Positions 27,423 through 35,937 of a stretch of DNA of 64,000 bases are shown here, piece after piece. The notes under the pieces are model-generated. The model was not told where the DNA came from and did not search any database. It saw only the letters and a program-made list of their open reading frames with translations. A program made the translations under genes and the position numbers. The DNA comes from Bacteroidota bacterium (GTDB taxonomy: Bacteria; Bacteroidota; Bacteroidia; Cytophagales; Cytophagaceae), in contig JAEWAY010000012.1 in NCBI GenBank assembly GCA_023391415.1, forward strand, positions 408,816-472,815, read 5' to 3'. The first letter of the stretch is position 1, and each line of letters starts with the position of its first letter.

Positions 27423-28372
27423 GAAAGAAGTTATTGATTTGGAGCCTGCTCGCGTGGCTATTTTCCGCTTTGCCGGGACATGGTCAGGCGCCGATGGTCA
27501 GCGCCATGATAGATCGCGATACGATCCTGATCGGCGAACAGACAACAATCCATCTCAGGGCTTCCGTGGCCGATAGCCTTTACTGTACCATGCCAGTCGC
27601 TCCCGACACGTTGACGATGGTAGTAGAAGTCATAGGACAGGCGGAAATAGATCCGAAACTCGACAGGAACGGTCGCGATTATTATCGTCAGATAACGATC
27701 ACCGCTTTCGACACTGGTCATCATGCTATTCCGCCTTTTGAGTTTATAGTCTACGATAGTCTTCACAGAGATACGCTTCATAGCCAACCTCTTTCCCTTT
27801 ATGTCGAAAATGTAGTGGTAGACACCACTCAGGCTCCCAAAGACATTAAGCCCGTCACAATCATTCCTGCTCCTTTTTTATCAGGCGATCATCAATGGAT
27901 GTGGTGGTTACTCCTGTTGATTCCCATAGGAGTTTTAATCTGGTATATGTTACATCGTAAAAAGCGAAGCGGGAAGAATCCAGTCGCTCCTGTTCCGGAA
28001 GTACCGGCGGACATTGTCGCGTTGGAAGCGCTGGAACAGTTGGAGCAGGAAAAACTTTGGCAAAAAAATCATCACAAAGCGTACCACAGTCGCCTGACAG
28101 AAATCATCAGACGCTATATCGAGGCTCGCTTCAACATTCCCGCTTTGGAACAAACTTCGGAAGTGGTCCTGGTCATGTTCAAACATGTTCAAACAGATAG
28201 AGACAACCAGACATTGGAAAATCTTGGACGAATGCTGCGCCTGGGAGACGCTGTAAAGTTTGCCAAATACGTTCCATTGGCTCAGGAAAATGAGCTGAGC
28301 ATGACCAACGCGCGCCAATTTGTTGAACACACGCGCCCCCGGCGTTCTCATCAGGAAAAGGAGGTTGAATAA
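27419..28372 (+). CDS. DUF4381-like single-span membrane protein of the Bat operon
   Basis: The 317-residue product has a signal peptide (to about residue 22), a periplasmic beta-rich domain of about 130 residues, one membrane segment (MWWLLLLIPIGVLIWYML) and a cytosolic helical domain. That layout resembles a shortened BatD or a DUF4381 protein, which often lies between DUF58 and VWA genes. Its ATG overlaps the DUF58 stop (ATGA) and its stop overlaps the batA ATG by 1 base. The exact function is unknown; a scaffold for the VWA proteins is the usual guess. Confidence 0.75.
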   Translation: MRKKLLIWSLLAWLFSALPGHGQAPMVSAMIDRDTILIGEQTTIHLRASVADSLYCTMPVAPDTLTMVVEVIGQAEIDPKLDRNGRDYYRQITITAFDTGHHAIPPFEFIVYDSLHRDTLHSQPLSLYVENVVVDTTQAPKDIKPVTIIPAPFLSGDHQWMWWLLLLIPIGVLIWYMLHRKKRSGKNPVAPVPEVPADIVALEALEQLEQEKLWQKNHHKAYHSRLTEIIRRYIEARFNIPALEQTSEVVLVMFKHVQTDRDNQTLENLGRMLRLGDAVKFAKYVPLAQENELSMTNARQFVEHTRPRRSHQEKEVE

Positions 28373-29343
28373 TGCGAGACATCGTATTTAAAAATCCGGA
28401 ATATTTTTACCTATTTATAGGACTCGCGCTACTGATTGTCTGGTATATATTCCGCCAGCGCCGAATCTATCCTTCCTATACCATATCGGAAACCAGGGTT
28501 TTCAGCCAAATAAAGCCGGGACCTCGGGTATACGCGCGTCATATACCATTTATACTTCGCGTACTCGCGGTATCCTGTGTCATCATAGCCTTATGCCGCC
28601 CGCAAACCTTTGACAGTTGGAAGGACTCTTCGGTAGAAGGCATCGACATTATTATCGCGCAGGATGTATCCATCAGCATGCTGGCTACGGATTTCAAGCC
28701 AGATCGATTACAAGTATCCAAGGAGGTGGCCAAGGAGTTTGTCCGTAAACGTCCTTATGACCGTATCGGATTGGTCATATTCGCCGGAGAAAGTCTCACG
28801 CAATGCCCTCTAACGACCGACCACACCAATCTGAACCAGCTCATGGATCAGATTGAACCCAAACTGCTGAAGGATGGAACCGGCATAGGCATGGGACTGG
28901 CGACCGCCGTCAATAGGCTTCGGAAAAGCGAGGCTACCAGCAAGGTCGTGATCTTGCTAACCGATGGCGTCAACAACCAGGGATCAATCTCTCCAAGAAC
29001 AGCGGCCGAGCTCGCCCGGACGGAAGGCGTTAAAGTATATACTGTAGGCATCGGTACTGATCAGGCGACCGCCATGACACCCTATGGACCTATCAAAGCG
29101 GAACTAGATGAGCCAATGCTCAAGGAAATCGCGACTCAGACAGGAGGAAAATATTTCCGGGCGAAAAATAAAAACGCGCTAAGCGGCATTTATGAGGAAA
29201 TCGACCAACTGGAAAAGACCAAGCTGGATGTTACCGAATACCAAAATAGCACAGAGGAGTTTTATCCATTATTAATAATCGCGATGATCCTTCTGCTTTT
29301 GGAAGTTTTCCTCAGAAATACTTTGTTGGCCATACTTTCGTAG
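28372..29343 (+). CDS. batA: VWA-domain protein BatA
   Basis: A 323-residue membrane protein with a hydrophobic N-terminal segment (YFYLFIGLALLIVWYIF), a second near 58-76, a VWA domain and a C-terminal membrane helix (PLLIIAMILLLLEVFL). The metal-ion-dependent adhesion site is complete at the DxSxS step (Asp98, Ser100, Ser102) with a later LTDGVNN. Bat proteins were linked to aerotolerance in Bacteroides; the biochemical role is not settled. It is followed 3 bases later by a second VWA gene. Confidence 0.9.
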   Translation: MRDIVFKNPEYFYLFIGLALLIVWYIFRQRRIYPSYTISETRVFSQIKPGPRVYARHIPFILRVLAVSCVIIALCRPQTFDSWKDSSVEGIDIIIAQDVSISMLATDFKPDRLQVSKEVAKEFVRKRPYDRIGLVIFAGESLTQCPLTTDHTNLNQLMDQIEPKLLKDGTGIGMGLATAVNRLRKSEATSKVVILLTDGVNNQGSISPRTAAELARTEGVKVYTVGIGTDQATAMTPYGPIKAELDEPMLKEIATQTGGKYFRAKNKNALSGIYEEIDQLEKTKLDVTEYQNSTEEFYPLLIIAMILLLLEVFLRNTLLAILS

Positions 29344-29346
29344 AAT

Positions 29347-30390
29347 ATGGAATATTGGAAATTTGAATACATCGACGCGTTGTGGGCCTTGCTTCTTATT
29401 CCGGCTTTGCTGGCATTATTGGCTATACGGACTTACTACCGAAAAAGAGCGTATAAAAAGATCGGGCCGGAAACCATTCGCCTGCTGCTATTCTCCGGTT
29501 CTTCTCCCGCTAGCCTGATCTGGAAAAACGCGTTCTTTCTCGCGGCCCTCATTTTTCTGATTATCGCTATCGCCAACCCTCAAACGGGCGCGCGCATGGA
29601 CAAAGTAAAAGTGAAAGGCGCTGAAATCATCATAGCGCTTGACATATCGAACAGTATGAAAGCCGAAGACATCAATCCTAACCGATTGGAAAAAGCGCGT
29701 CAAGAAATCATTCAGCTATTGAGTAAAGTCCGGGGAGATCGGATTGGCTTCATTATTTTCGCGGGCAAGTCATTCTATCCGGTCCCGCTCACCACCGATT
29801 ACGCTGTCATTAAAATGTATCTGAGAGGCATCGATACGGATATCATCAGTACTCAGGGCACAGATATAGGTGGAGCGCTCAGCATGGCGATGAAGTCCTT
29901 CTCCGAAGACACAAAAAGCGATAAAGCCATTATTTTGATCACTGATGGCGAAAATCATGAAGAAAACGCGGTAGACATAGCTGGTCAGGCGGCTGAAGCT
30001 GGCATAACCGTTCATACTATCGGTCTTGGAAAAAAAGAAGGAGTACCTATTCCCATGACCAATCGTTATGGAAAAAAAGAATTTCGTAAAGACAAACAGG
30101 GCGACGTAGTTGTATCCAGGCTCAACGAACAGTTGTTGCGTGAAATAGCCGCCGCCGGCAAAGGTACCTTTGTTTTGGCCAACAATTATGGCATTGGGCT
30201 GGACAAAATATATGAACAACTAAAAGGCATGGAAAAAACCGAATTCAAGGAAAAAATGGTCATTGACTACGAGGATGATTATCAGTTTTACCTATGGATC
30301 GCCCTCGCCCTGCTGGTTATTGAGATGATCATATTGCCAAGGAAAAACAAGTTTTTAGCACGTTTTAACTTATCCGACGCGCGGCTATGA
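29347..30390 (+). CDS. batB: VWA-domain protein BatB
   Basis: This 347-residue paralogue of the preceding protein has the same architecture: N-terminal membrane helices (ALWALLLIPALLALLAI and FFLAALIFLIIAIA), a VWA domain with ALDISNSMKAED (Asp99, Ser101, Ser103) and ITDGENHEE, and a C-terminal helix (FYLWIALALLVIEMIIL). BatA and BatB are thought to form a complex at the inner membrane with the MoxR ATPase. Its stop overlaps the next ATG by 4 bases. Confidence 0.9.
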   Translation: MEYWKFEYIDALWALLLIPALLALLAIRTYYRKRAYKKIGPETIRLLLFSGSSPASLIWKNAFFLAALIFLIIAIANPQTGARMDKVKVKGAEIIIALDISNSMKAEDINPNRLEKARQEIIQLLSKVRGDRIGFIIFAGKSFYPVPLTTDYAVIKMYLRGIDTDIISTQGTDIGGALSMAMKSFSEDTKSDKAIILITDGENHEENAVDIAGQAAEAGITVHTIGLGKKEGVPIPMTNRYGKKEFRKDKQGDVVVSRLNEQLLREIAAAGKGTFVLANNYGIGLDKIYEQLKGMEKTEFKEKMVIDYEDDYQFYLWIALALLVIEMIILPRKNKFLARFNLSDARL

Positions 30391-31181
30391 AAACAATTTT
30401 AATCTTGCTCTCCATATTTTCAGGTCTGTTATTAAAGAGCCAGGCTCAGGATGAATATACTCATCTAAAAAAAGGCAACGAACTATATGACAAAGGAGCT
30501 TACCAGGAAGCGGAAAAGGAATATACCCTCGCTAGCGAATGGAATCATGGCTCATTTGAAGCCGCGTTCAATCTCGGAAACGCCTTGTACAGGCAAGATA
30601 GTCTGGAAAAGGCCGCGGACCAATTTCAACTGGCCGCTAATCTTGCCAGAGACCCGAAACAGGAAGCGATGGCCTGGCATAACCTGGGCAATGCCTATCT
30701 GAGTCAGCGGAACTATCAAAAAAGTATCGACGCTTATAAAAAGGCTTTAAGAAAAAATCCACAGGATGACGACACCAGATACAATTTCGTCTACGCGAAA
30801 AAGATGCTGGAAAACGAACAAAAGAACCAGCAAAGCGACAAAAACGATCAAAATCAGAACAAAGATAAACAAGATAAGGACAATCAGAATAAAGAGGATA
30901 AAAGCGCTAAGGACGACGACCAACAAAAACAAGACGACAAAAACAAGGGAAACAAAGATAAGGAGCGGGAGCAAAAACAAGATAAGGGTCAGGGTGATCA
31001 AAAAGAGGAACGTGATCCAGGCGAAGAGCAAAACCAGCCCCAACCCCGAAAAGGCGAATTGAGCGCCGAAGACGCGGCGCGATTACTTGACGCGCTTGAA
31101 CAAAATGAAGAACAACTCCGAAAAAATATTCGCCTCAAAGAAGAAAAAGCGGATCCTAAACATATTGAAAAGAACTGGTAA
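30387..31181 (+). CDS. batC: TPR protein BatC with Asp/Lys/Gln/Asn-rich tail
   Basis: The 264-residue exported protein has a signal peptide (ending SQAQ) and three tetratricopeptide repeats at about 25-130 (for example AAFNLGNALYRQDSLEKAADQF and WHNLGNAYLSQRNYQKSIDAY, shown in part). A tail of about 100 residues, almost purely Asp, Lys, Gln, Asn and Glu, covers roughly 145-235, with a short helical end. The low-complexity tail is probably disordered. BatC-like proteins are typical of Bacteroidota bat operons. Because of the skewed codons, long artificial frames occur on both strands across 30.75-31.06 kb; they are not genes. Confidence 0.88.
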   Translation: MKTILILLSIFSGLLLKSQAQDEYTHLKKGNELYDKGAYQEAEKEYTLASEWNHGSFEAAFNLGNALYRQDSLEKAADQFQLAANLARDPKQEAMAWHNLGNAYLSQRNYQKSIDAYKKALRKNPQDDDTRYNFVYAKKMLENEQKNQQSDKNDQNQNKDKQDKDNQNKEDKSAKDDDQQKQDDKNKGNKDKEREQKQDKGQGDQKEERDPGEEQNQPQPRKGELSAEDAARLLDALEQNEEQLRKNIRLKEEKADPKHIEKNW

Positions 31182-31182
31182 C

Positions 31183-33000
31183 ATGAATCGACTGTTAACG
31201 ATATTTCTTTTTTTACTGACCATCTCCTGGGCCGAGGGGCAGGATGTTTCCTTTTCCGCCCAGGCGCCACAAGCGGTTCGCGCGGCCGAGCGCTTTTATC
31301 TGACTTATGAAGTAAATAAGGAAGGCCATGATTTCAAAGGTGGCGACATGAGCGGTTTCTCAGTGTTAGGCGGACCTTCCAGAAGTACCAGCAGTTCCAT
31401 CAGCATTATCAATGGCAGAATGCAGCAATCGGTTTCCATACGTTATACGTACATATTGGAAGCTAAAAAAGAAGGGAAATACACAATCAGCCCCGCCTCC
31501 ATAACCATTGATGGCAAGCGACACGCTTCCAATCCCGTAATAATAGAAGTTGTCAAAAGCGATCCTTCCGTAGCCTCCGGAGACAATCAAAAAGAAGCTA
31601 CACGAGGCATTTCCGATAAGGATCTTTTCGTCCGCATTTCAGTCAACAAAAAGACCGCGTATAAAGGAGAGGAGTTGATCGCGACAGTCAAACTTTATAC
31701 CAGGGTACAGCTACAGCAACTAAGCGACGTTAAAATTCCGCAGTTCGATGGATTCTGGCGAGAAAACATTGAACGAAAAGACAATGTAGTCAACTGGCAA
31801 CAGGAAAGCGTCGACGGTCAGCTATATAATGTCGGTGTTATTTCTGAATTTGTGCTTATACCTCAAAAGTCAGGGACGGTCACTATCGACCCAATCAATC
31901 TGGAGGTAGTCGCTATTCAGGAAGTACGTCAAAAGCAAAGGGGAAGAAACTTCTTCAATGATCCCTTCTTCGACAACTTCTTTGATCAGACAAGCTACGA
32001 ACGCGTCAATAAAACTCTCCAAAGCCCGGCGGTAAAAATCAACGTCAAAGATGTTCCGGTGGAAACGGATATGGTCGGGAGTTTCAAATTACATTCAGAA
32101 ATAAGCAAGACGGAAGTCGACGCCAATGAGTCAATTTCGCTAAAACTACGCTTGACCGGCAAAGGCAATCTGAAGACGAGTAATCCATTCGATATTGAGT
32201 TTCCTAGCGATTTCGAAGTATTCGATCCGGAAATAACTCAAAACATAAAAGTTACAACCAATGGTTTGTCGGGTAGCAAGACCATTGAATATCTGCTCAT
32301 TCCCCGTCACGCGGGCACATATACCATTCCTTCCGTTGAACTTAACTGCTTTAATCCCTCTTCAGGAAAACTGGAAAAACTACATAGCCAAACCTATCAA
32401 GTATCTGTGCGAAAAGGTGAAGGACAAATGGGCGGTACAGGTACGGATTATGCAGGCAATCGCTCCGACATACGGGTTATTGGCAAAGATATCCGCTATA
32501 TCAAAACCAATGATTATATCCTGCGAAACGAGAAAGCGCTATGGTTTCAAAGCGCCTCTTTTTATTTCACCTATATATCCGGCATTATAGGATTTATGGC
32601 GTTGATTATTTTCACCCGTAAAAAACGAAAAGAATCGGACGATCGTAATGGGAATAAAAAGCGAAAAGCGGGAATCGTAGCCAGAAAACGGTTAAAGAGC
32701 GCTGAAAAAGCGCTAAGTGAAAATCAGCGCTCCCTTTATTACCAGGAGTTATTGAAAGCGTTGTGGTCATATCTGGAAGACAAACTCAACCTCAAAACAG
32801 CGGATCTTTCCAAAGACAAAATAAGAAAGGTTTTGGTGGAGCATCAAGCCAGCGAACAGAGTGTCAATAACCTCATCAGTCTTATGGAAAAATGCGAAAT
32901 GGCTCAATACGCGCCTCTCGGCAGCAACGCGTCCCTCTCGGAGGAACATGAAACAGGTATCGAAATAATAAGTAAGCTGGAAGAAGAAATAAAATCATAA
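31183..33000 (+). CDS. batD: BatD family protein
   Basis: The start is ATG 31183, one base after the batC stop; upstream in-frame codons would only translate batC sequence in another frame. The 605-residue product has a signal peptide (MNRLLTIFLFLLTISWAEG), a long periplasmic part of several beta-sandwich segments (VSFSAQAPQAVRAAERFYLTY at the start, shown here only for recognition of its first strand), a membrane helix near 460-485 (FYFTYISGIIGFMALIIF) and a cytosolic helical tail. The layout matches BatD. It probably links the VWA proteins to the periplasm. Confidence 0.9.
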   Translation: MNRLLTIFLFLLTISWAEGQDVSFSAQAPQAVRAAERFYLTYEVNKEGHDFKGGDMSGFSVLGGPSRSTSSSISIINGRMQQSVSIRYTYILEAKKEGKYTISPASITIDGKRHASNPVIIEVVKSDPSVASGDNQKEATRGISDKDLFVRISVNKKTAYKGEELIATVKLYTRVQLQQLSDVKIPQFDGFWRENIERKDNVVNWQQESVDGQLYNVGVISEFVLIPQKSGTVTIDPINLEVVAIQEVRQKQRGRNFFNDPFFDNFFDQTSYERVNKTLQSPAVKINVKDVPVETDMVGSFKLHSEISKTEVDANESISLKLRLTGKGNLKTSNPFDIEFPSDFEVFDPEITQNIKVTTNGLSGSKTIEYLLIPRHAGTYTIPSVELNCFNPSSGKLEKLHSQTYQVSVRKGEGQMGGTGTDYAGNRSDIRVIGKDIRYIKTNDYILRNEKALWFQSASFYFTYISGIIGFMALIIFTRKKRKESDDRNGNKKRKAGIVARKRLKSAEKALSENQRSLYYQELLKALWSYLEDKLNLKTADLSKDKIRKVLVEHQASEQSVNNLISLMEKCEMAQYAPLGSNASLSEEHETGIEIISKLEEEIKS

Positions 33001-33001
33001 T

Positions 33002-33751
33002 ATGAAAAAGCTCTTGTCCATTATTGGTTTTTGCTTTTCAACTCTGCTGATCATGGCTCAGGATTCAGAACAGTCGTTGATTGAAGCGGGCAGACACGCG
33101 TACGCGGAAGGCAAATTTACGGAAGCGCTTGAGTATTTTAAAGATCTGGACGACAAAGGATATCAATCTTTTGAACTATATTACAATCTGGGAAATACTT
33201 ACTTTAAACTTAACGAAATACCCTCTTCGATTCTTTATTATGAACGGGCGTCCCGTCTCAATCCTCATGACGAAGACCTGCTGTTTAATCTGGAACTCGT
33301 CAATTCAAAAATCACGGACCAAGTCGATATACTCCCCCAAGGACGATTTTGGGAAAACCTGCTCCGGCAACTCGCGGTTGATTCATGGGCTATATTAAGC
33401 GTCGCGTTTTTCTTCCTTGCTCTCGTCTCCTTATTCCTATTCATATATCTGCGCCAGCCAGCCTCGAAACGTCTACTTCTTGGCGCCTCGACAATCTGTT
33501 TCTTATTGTCCGCGACCATGTTCTTTATGGCCTGGCAAAGTCAAAAGCAGTTGTATGGTCGAAACTATGGCGTCATATTCGCGTCTAGCGAAACGGTATA
33601 CAGCGCGCCTGGCGACTCCGGTAATAAACTTTTTATCATACATGAAGGACTAAAAGTCGAACTATTGCAACAAAGTGGGCAATACAGCAAAATAAAGCTA
33701 CCCAATGGACATATTGGCTGGATTTCGTCAAGCGCCATGAAAAAAATATAA
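33002..33751 (+). CDS. batE: BatE-like TPR and SH3-type membrane protein
   Basis: A 249-residue protein with a signal peptide, TPR motifs (YNLGNTYFKLNEIPSSILYY near 61-80), two membrane helices (WAILSVAFFFLALVSLFLFI and RLLLGASTICFLLSATMFF) and a C-terminal bacterial SH3-like domain (LKVELLQQSGQYSKIKLPNG, then HIGWISSS). This is the BatE architecture. It begins 1 base after batD and closes the moxR-bat operon. Confidence 0.87.
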   Translation: MKKLLSIIGFCFSTLLIMAQDSEQSLIEAGRHAYAEGKFTEALEYFKDLDDKGYQSFELYYNLGNTYFKLNEIPSSILYYERASRLNPHDEDLLFNLELVNSKITDQVDILPQGRFWENLLRQLAVDSWAILSVAFFFLALVSLFLFIYLRQPASKRLLLGASTICFLLSATMFFMAWQSQKQLYGRNYGVIFASSETVYSAPGDSGNKLFIIHEGLKVELLQQSGQYSKIKLPNGHIGWISSSAMKKI

Positions 33752-33902
33752 ACATACAAAACACACGGATGGTTAATCCACGATAAGGCGCCTGAATTAA
33801 GCTTACATGATTTACGGATCGATATTTGCAGCCAGGAATCACAACATCGGAGAGCTATTTTAAATCTCAACCATAATTTTAGATATATAATTATTTTACA
33901 GA

Positions 33903-34571
33903 ATGAAAAAGTTATTTTTATTAATCGGAGCGTTTTTCGCGTTCAACAGCGCGTTCGCGCAATTTACTCTTCCCTCACTTCCTTATGGCCATAACGCTCT
34001 TGAGCCTCATTTTGACGCTCAAACGATGGAAATACATCACTCCAAGCACCACGCGGGTTATGTAAATAATCTAAACAAAGCGATCGAGAACGAGTCTAAA
34101 CTGAAAGACAAATCTCTGGATGAATTGCTGACAAATGTAAGCAAGTATAACCCGGCGATCAGAAACAACGCTGGCGGGCATTACAATCACACGCTTTTCT
34201 GGACAGTACTCTCACCCAATGGCGGCGGACAACCTCAGGGTAAACTCGCGGACGCGATCAATAAAACATATGGTTCCTTCGACAACTTCAAAACTCAGTT
34301 CAGCGATTCCGCTAAAACGCGTTTTGGGTCCGGATGGGCATGGCTGGTAGTGACCGATAAAGGCGCGCTGCAAATAACGACTTCGGCCAATCAGGACAAT
34401 CCGCTTATGGATATCGCTCCTGTAAAAGGAACACCTATCTTAGGCTTGGATGTATGGGAGCACGCGTATTATCTGAAATATCAAAACAAGCGACCAGACT
34501 ATGTCAACGCGTTCTGGAATATTGTAAACTGGAACGAAGTAGCTCAACGATACGACAAAGCCAAAAAATAA
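33903..34571 (+). CDS. Exported superoxide dismutase, Mn-type signature
   Basis: The 222-residue protein starts with a signal peptide (MKKLFLLIGAFFAFNSAFAQ), so it should work outside the cytosol. The mature part is a standard Fe/Mn SOD: metal ligands His45 (MEIHHSKHH), His96 (GGHYNH), Asp183 and His187 (GLDVWEHAYY). Gly92 and Gln164 (SANQDNPL) sit at the positions that distinguish Mn from Fe enzymes and here match the Mn pattern. It removes superoxide, possibly in the periplasm or at the surface. A strong terminator hairpin follows 13 bases after the stop. Confidence 0.93.
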   Translation: MKKLFLLIGAFFAFNSAFAQFTLPSLPYGHNALEPHFDAQTMEIHHSKHHAGYVNNLNKAIENESKLKDKSLDELLTNVSKYNPAIRNNAGGHYNHTLFWTVLSPNGGGQPQGKLADAINKTYGSFDNFKTQFSDSAKTRFGSGWAWLVVTDKGALQITTSANQDNPLMDIAPVKGTPILGLDVWEHAYYLKYQNKRPDYVNAFWNIVNWNEVAQRYDKAKK

Positions 34572-34584
34572 TATAAAAAGTTTG

Positions 34585-34614
34585 AATAAAGGCTGTCTTG
34601 AGACAGCCTTTATT
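34585..34614 (+). terminator. Rho-independent terminator after the superoxide dismutase gene
   Basis: A perfect 13-base stem (34585-34597 with 34602-34614) with a TTGA loop and a T-rich right flank. A T-rich tract on the other strand (34570s) may make it work for minus-strand transcription from the GT2 gene as well. Confidence 0.85.
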
Positions 34615-34724
34615 GTTTATAAGCTCTTTTCAGCACAAACATAACAGAGAATATATGTTGTATATGTATCAAAATAGTTTGAAGTACGCTATTAGCTCAT
34701 AATACTAAGCATGCCGACTTATTT

Positions 34725-35720
34725 TCAGATTCTTACCCGATGAGTTAGCATAATTTTACATATTTTTAGAGTTCTCTTAAACTGAAAGCGTTTCAGCCGA
34801 TTTGCCAGAACAACAACAAAACCCAGGTAGACAATCGGAAGATATAATGGAAAATATTTTTTACTAAAAACCAATCGATTTCGCAATGAATAATAATCAG
34901 AAAGTTCACTCTTAGTTTTTCTGGTATGATCGATTCCTGTAGTGGCTCCTTCCTTATGGTAAACTATGCTCTCGTCACAATAATCAATGTCATATCCCGC
35001 TTTTTTAGCGCGTAACGCCCAATCTATTTCCTCATAGTAAAGGAAATAATCTTCGCACATATAACCAACCTTCCTAATAAAATGGACATTTGTAAAAATA
35101 GAAGCGCCTATGGGATAATCGATAAGTGAACGATCTTTAATATGGCTACATACTCCAATATATTTATTATACCTTCCACCAACCCCCTGCAACTGATTAG
35201 GAGCATGATGATAAAAAAGCTTTGCTCCAAGCAATCCAATTCTCTTCTTCCTTTTATAACAGTCAATCAAAGCCTTCAATGAATTCGACGATACGATTAC
35301 ATCGTTGTTAATTATCCATTGGTAATAATTCCCATACTTCACACTATATCTGAGTCCAATATTATTTCCCCCCGCGTATCCCAAATTAATACCCGATTGA
35401 ATTAGTATCAACTTCGTATTGGATTTTTCTAAAGAATCCGCCTGCAATAAGCTATATTCAATTGGTTTTTTTAATAATTTACGATCTGGTAAAAAATCGG
35501 GCAAAGAGGTATCAAGCCCGCCATCCGCCCAGGTTATGATATTTTCGATAGAATTATCCGATGAATTATTATCAACGACAATGACATTATAAAGCACCTC
35601 TTCCAGACAAAAAACTGAATGTAAGCACTCTATAGTATCTTTCCAGTTATTATAATTCAAAATTATAATATCAGTCGCTTCAGAAGAAGACGACATGTTT
35701 TGAACCAAAGAATCCTCCAT
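34725..35720 (-). CDS. Family 2 glycosyltransferase
   Basis: The 331-residue protein has the GT2 nucleotide-sugar fold: IIILNYNNWKDTIECL at the start, VIVVDNNSSDNS, GYAGGNNIGLRYS and a DxD-like WIINNDVIVS segment. YEEIDWALRAKKAGYDIDY follows in the acceptor half, typical of rhamnosyl-/WcaA-type transferases of O-antigen or exopolysaccharide synthesis. A single hydrophobic segment near the C-terminus (YLPIVYLGFVVVLANRL) suggests membrane association. It is the left edge of the polysaccharide region and is transcribed away from the flippase gene. Confidence 0.88.
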   Translation of the reverse strand: MEDSLVQNMSSSSEATDIIILNYNNWKDTIECLHSVFCLEEVLYNVIVVDNNSSDNSIENIITWADGGLDTSLPDFLPDRKLLKKPIEYSLLQADSLEKSNTKLILIQSGINLGYAGGNNIGLRYSVKYGNYYQWIINNDVIVSSNSLKALIDCYKRKKRIGLLGAKLFYHHAPNQLQGVGGRYNKYIGVCSHIKDRSLIDYPIGASIFTNVHFIRKVGYMCEDYFLYYEEIDWALRAKKAGYDIDYCDESIVYHKEGATTGIDHTRKTKSELSDYYSLRNRLVFSKKYFPLYLPIVYLGFVVVLANRLKRFQFKRTLKICKIMLTHRVRI

Positions 35721-35839
35721 AATAATCAGTCGTACAGCCCTTCAATCCATATTGAAGCGGTCTTTCAGGTCGTATTTTTATATTTTGACGATACCGCTAA
35801 GGGATATTGATCTTTTTACTTAACCACTACAAAAATACC

Positions 35840-35847
35840 TATATTTG
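35840..35847 (+). promoter_or_regulatory. Probable -7 promoter box before the flippase
   Basis: TATATTTG matches TAnnTTTG exactly, 90 bases before the flippase ATG at 35938. A clear TTTG at the -33 position is lacking; a T-rich stretch at 35811-35817 is the nearest match. Confidence 0.4.
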
Positions 35848-35937
35848 CTCCCATAACACAAATATATTTAGGACTCATTCCAAACATCCTATTTACTTGA
35901 TTATTCAACTCTTCATCACTGAAGTTGACAACCACAT

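Noticed and set aside
30747..31062. Long open frames on both strands
   Set aside because: They are by-products of the Asp/Lys/Gln/Asn-rich tail of BatC and have repetitive, unnatural composition.
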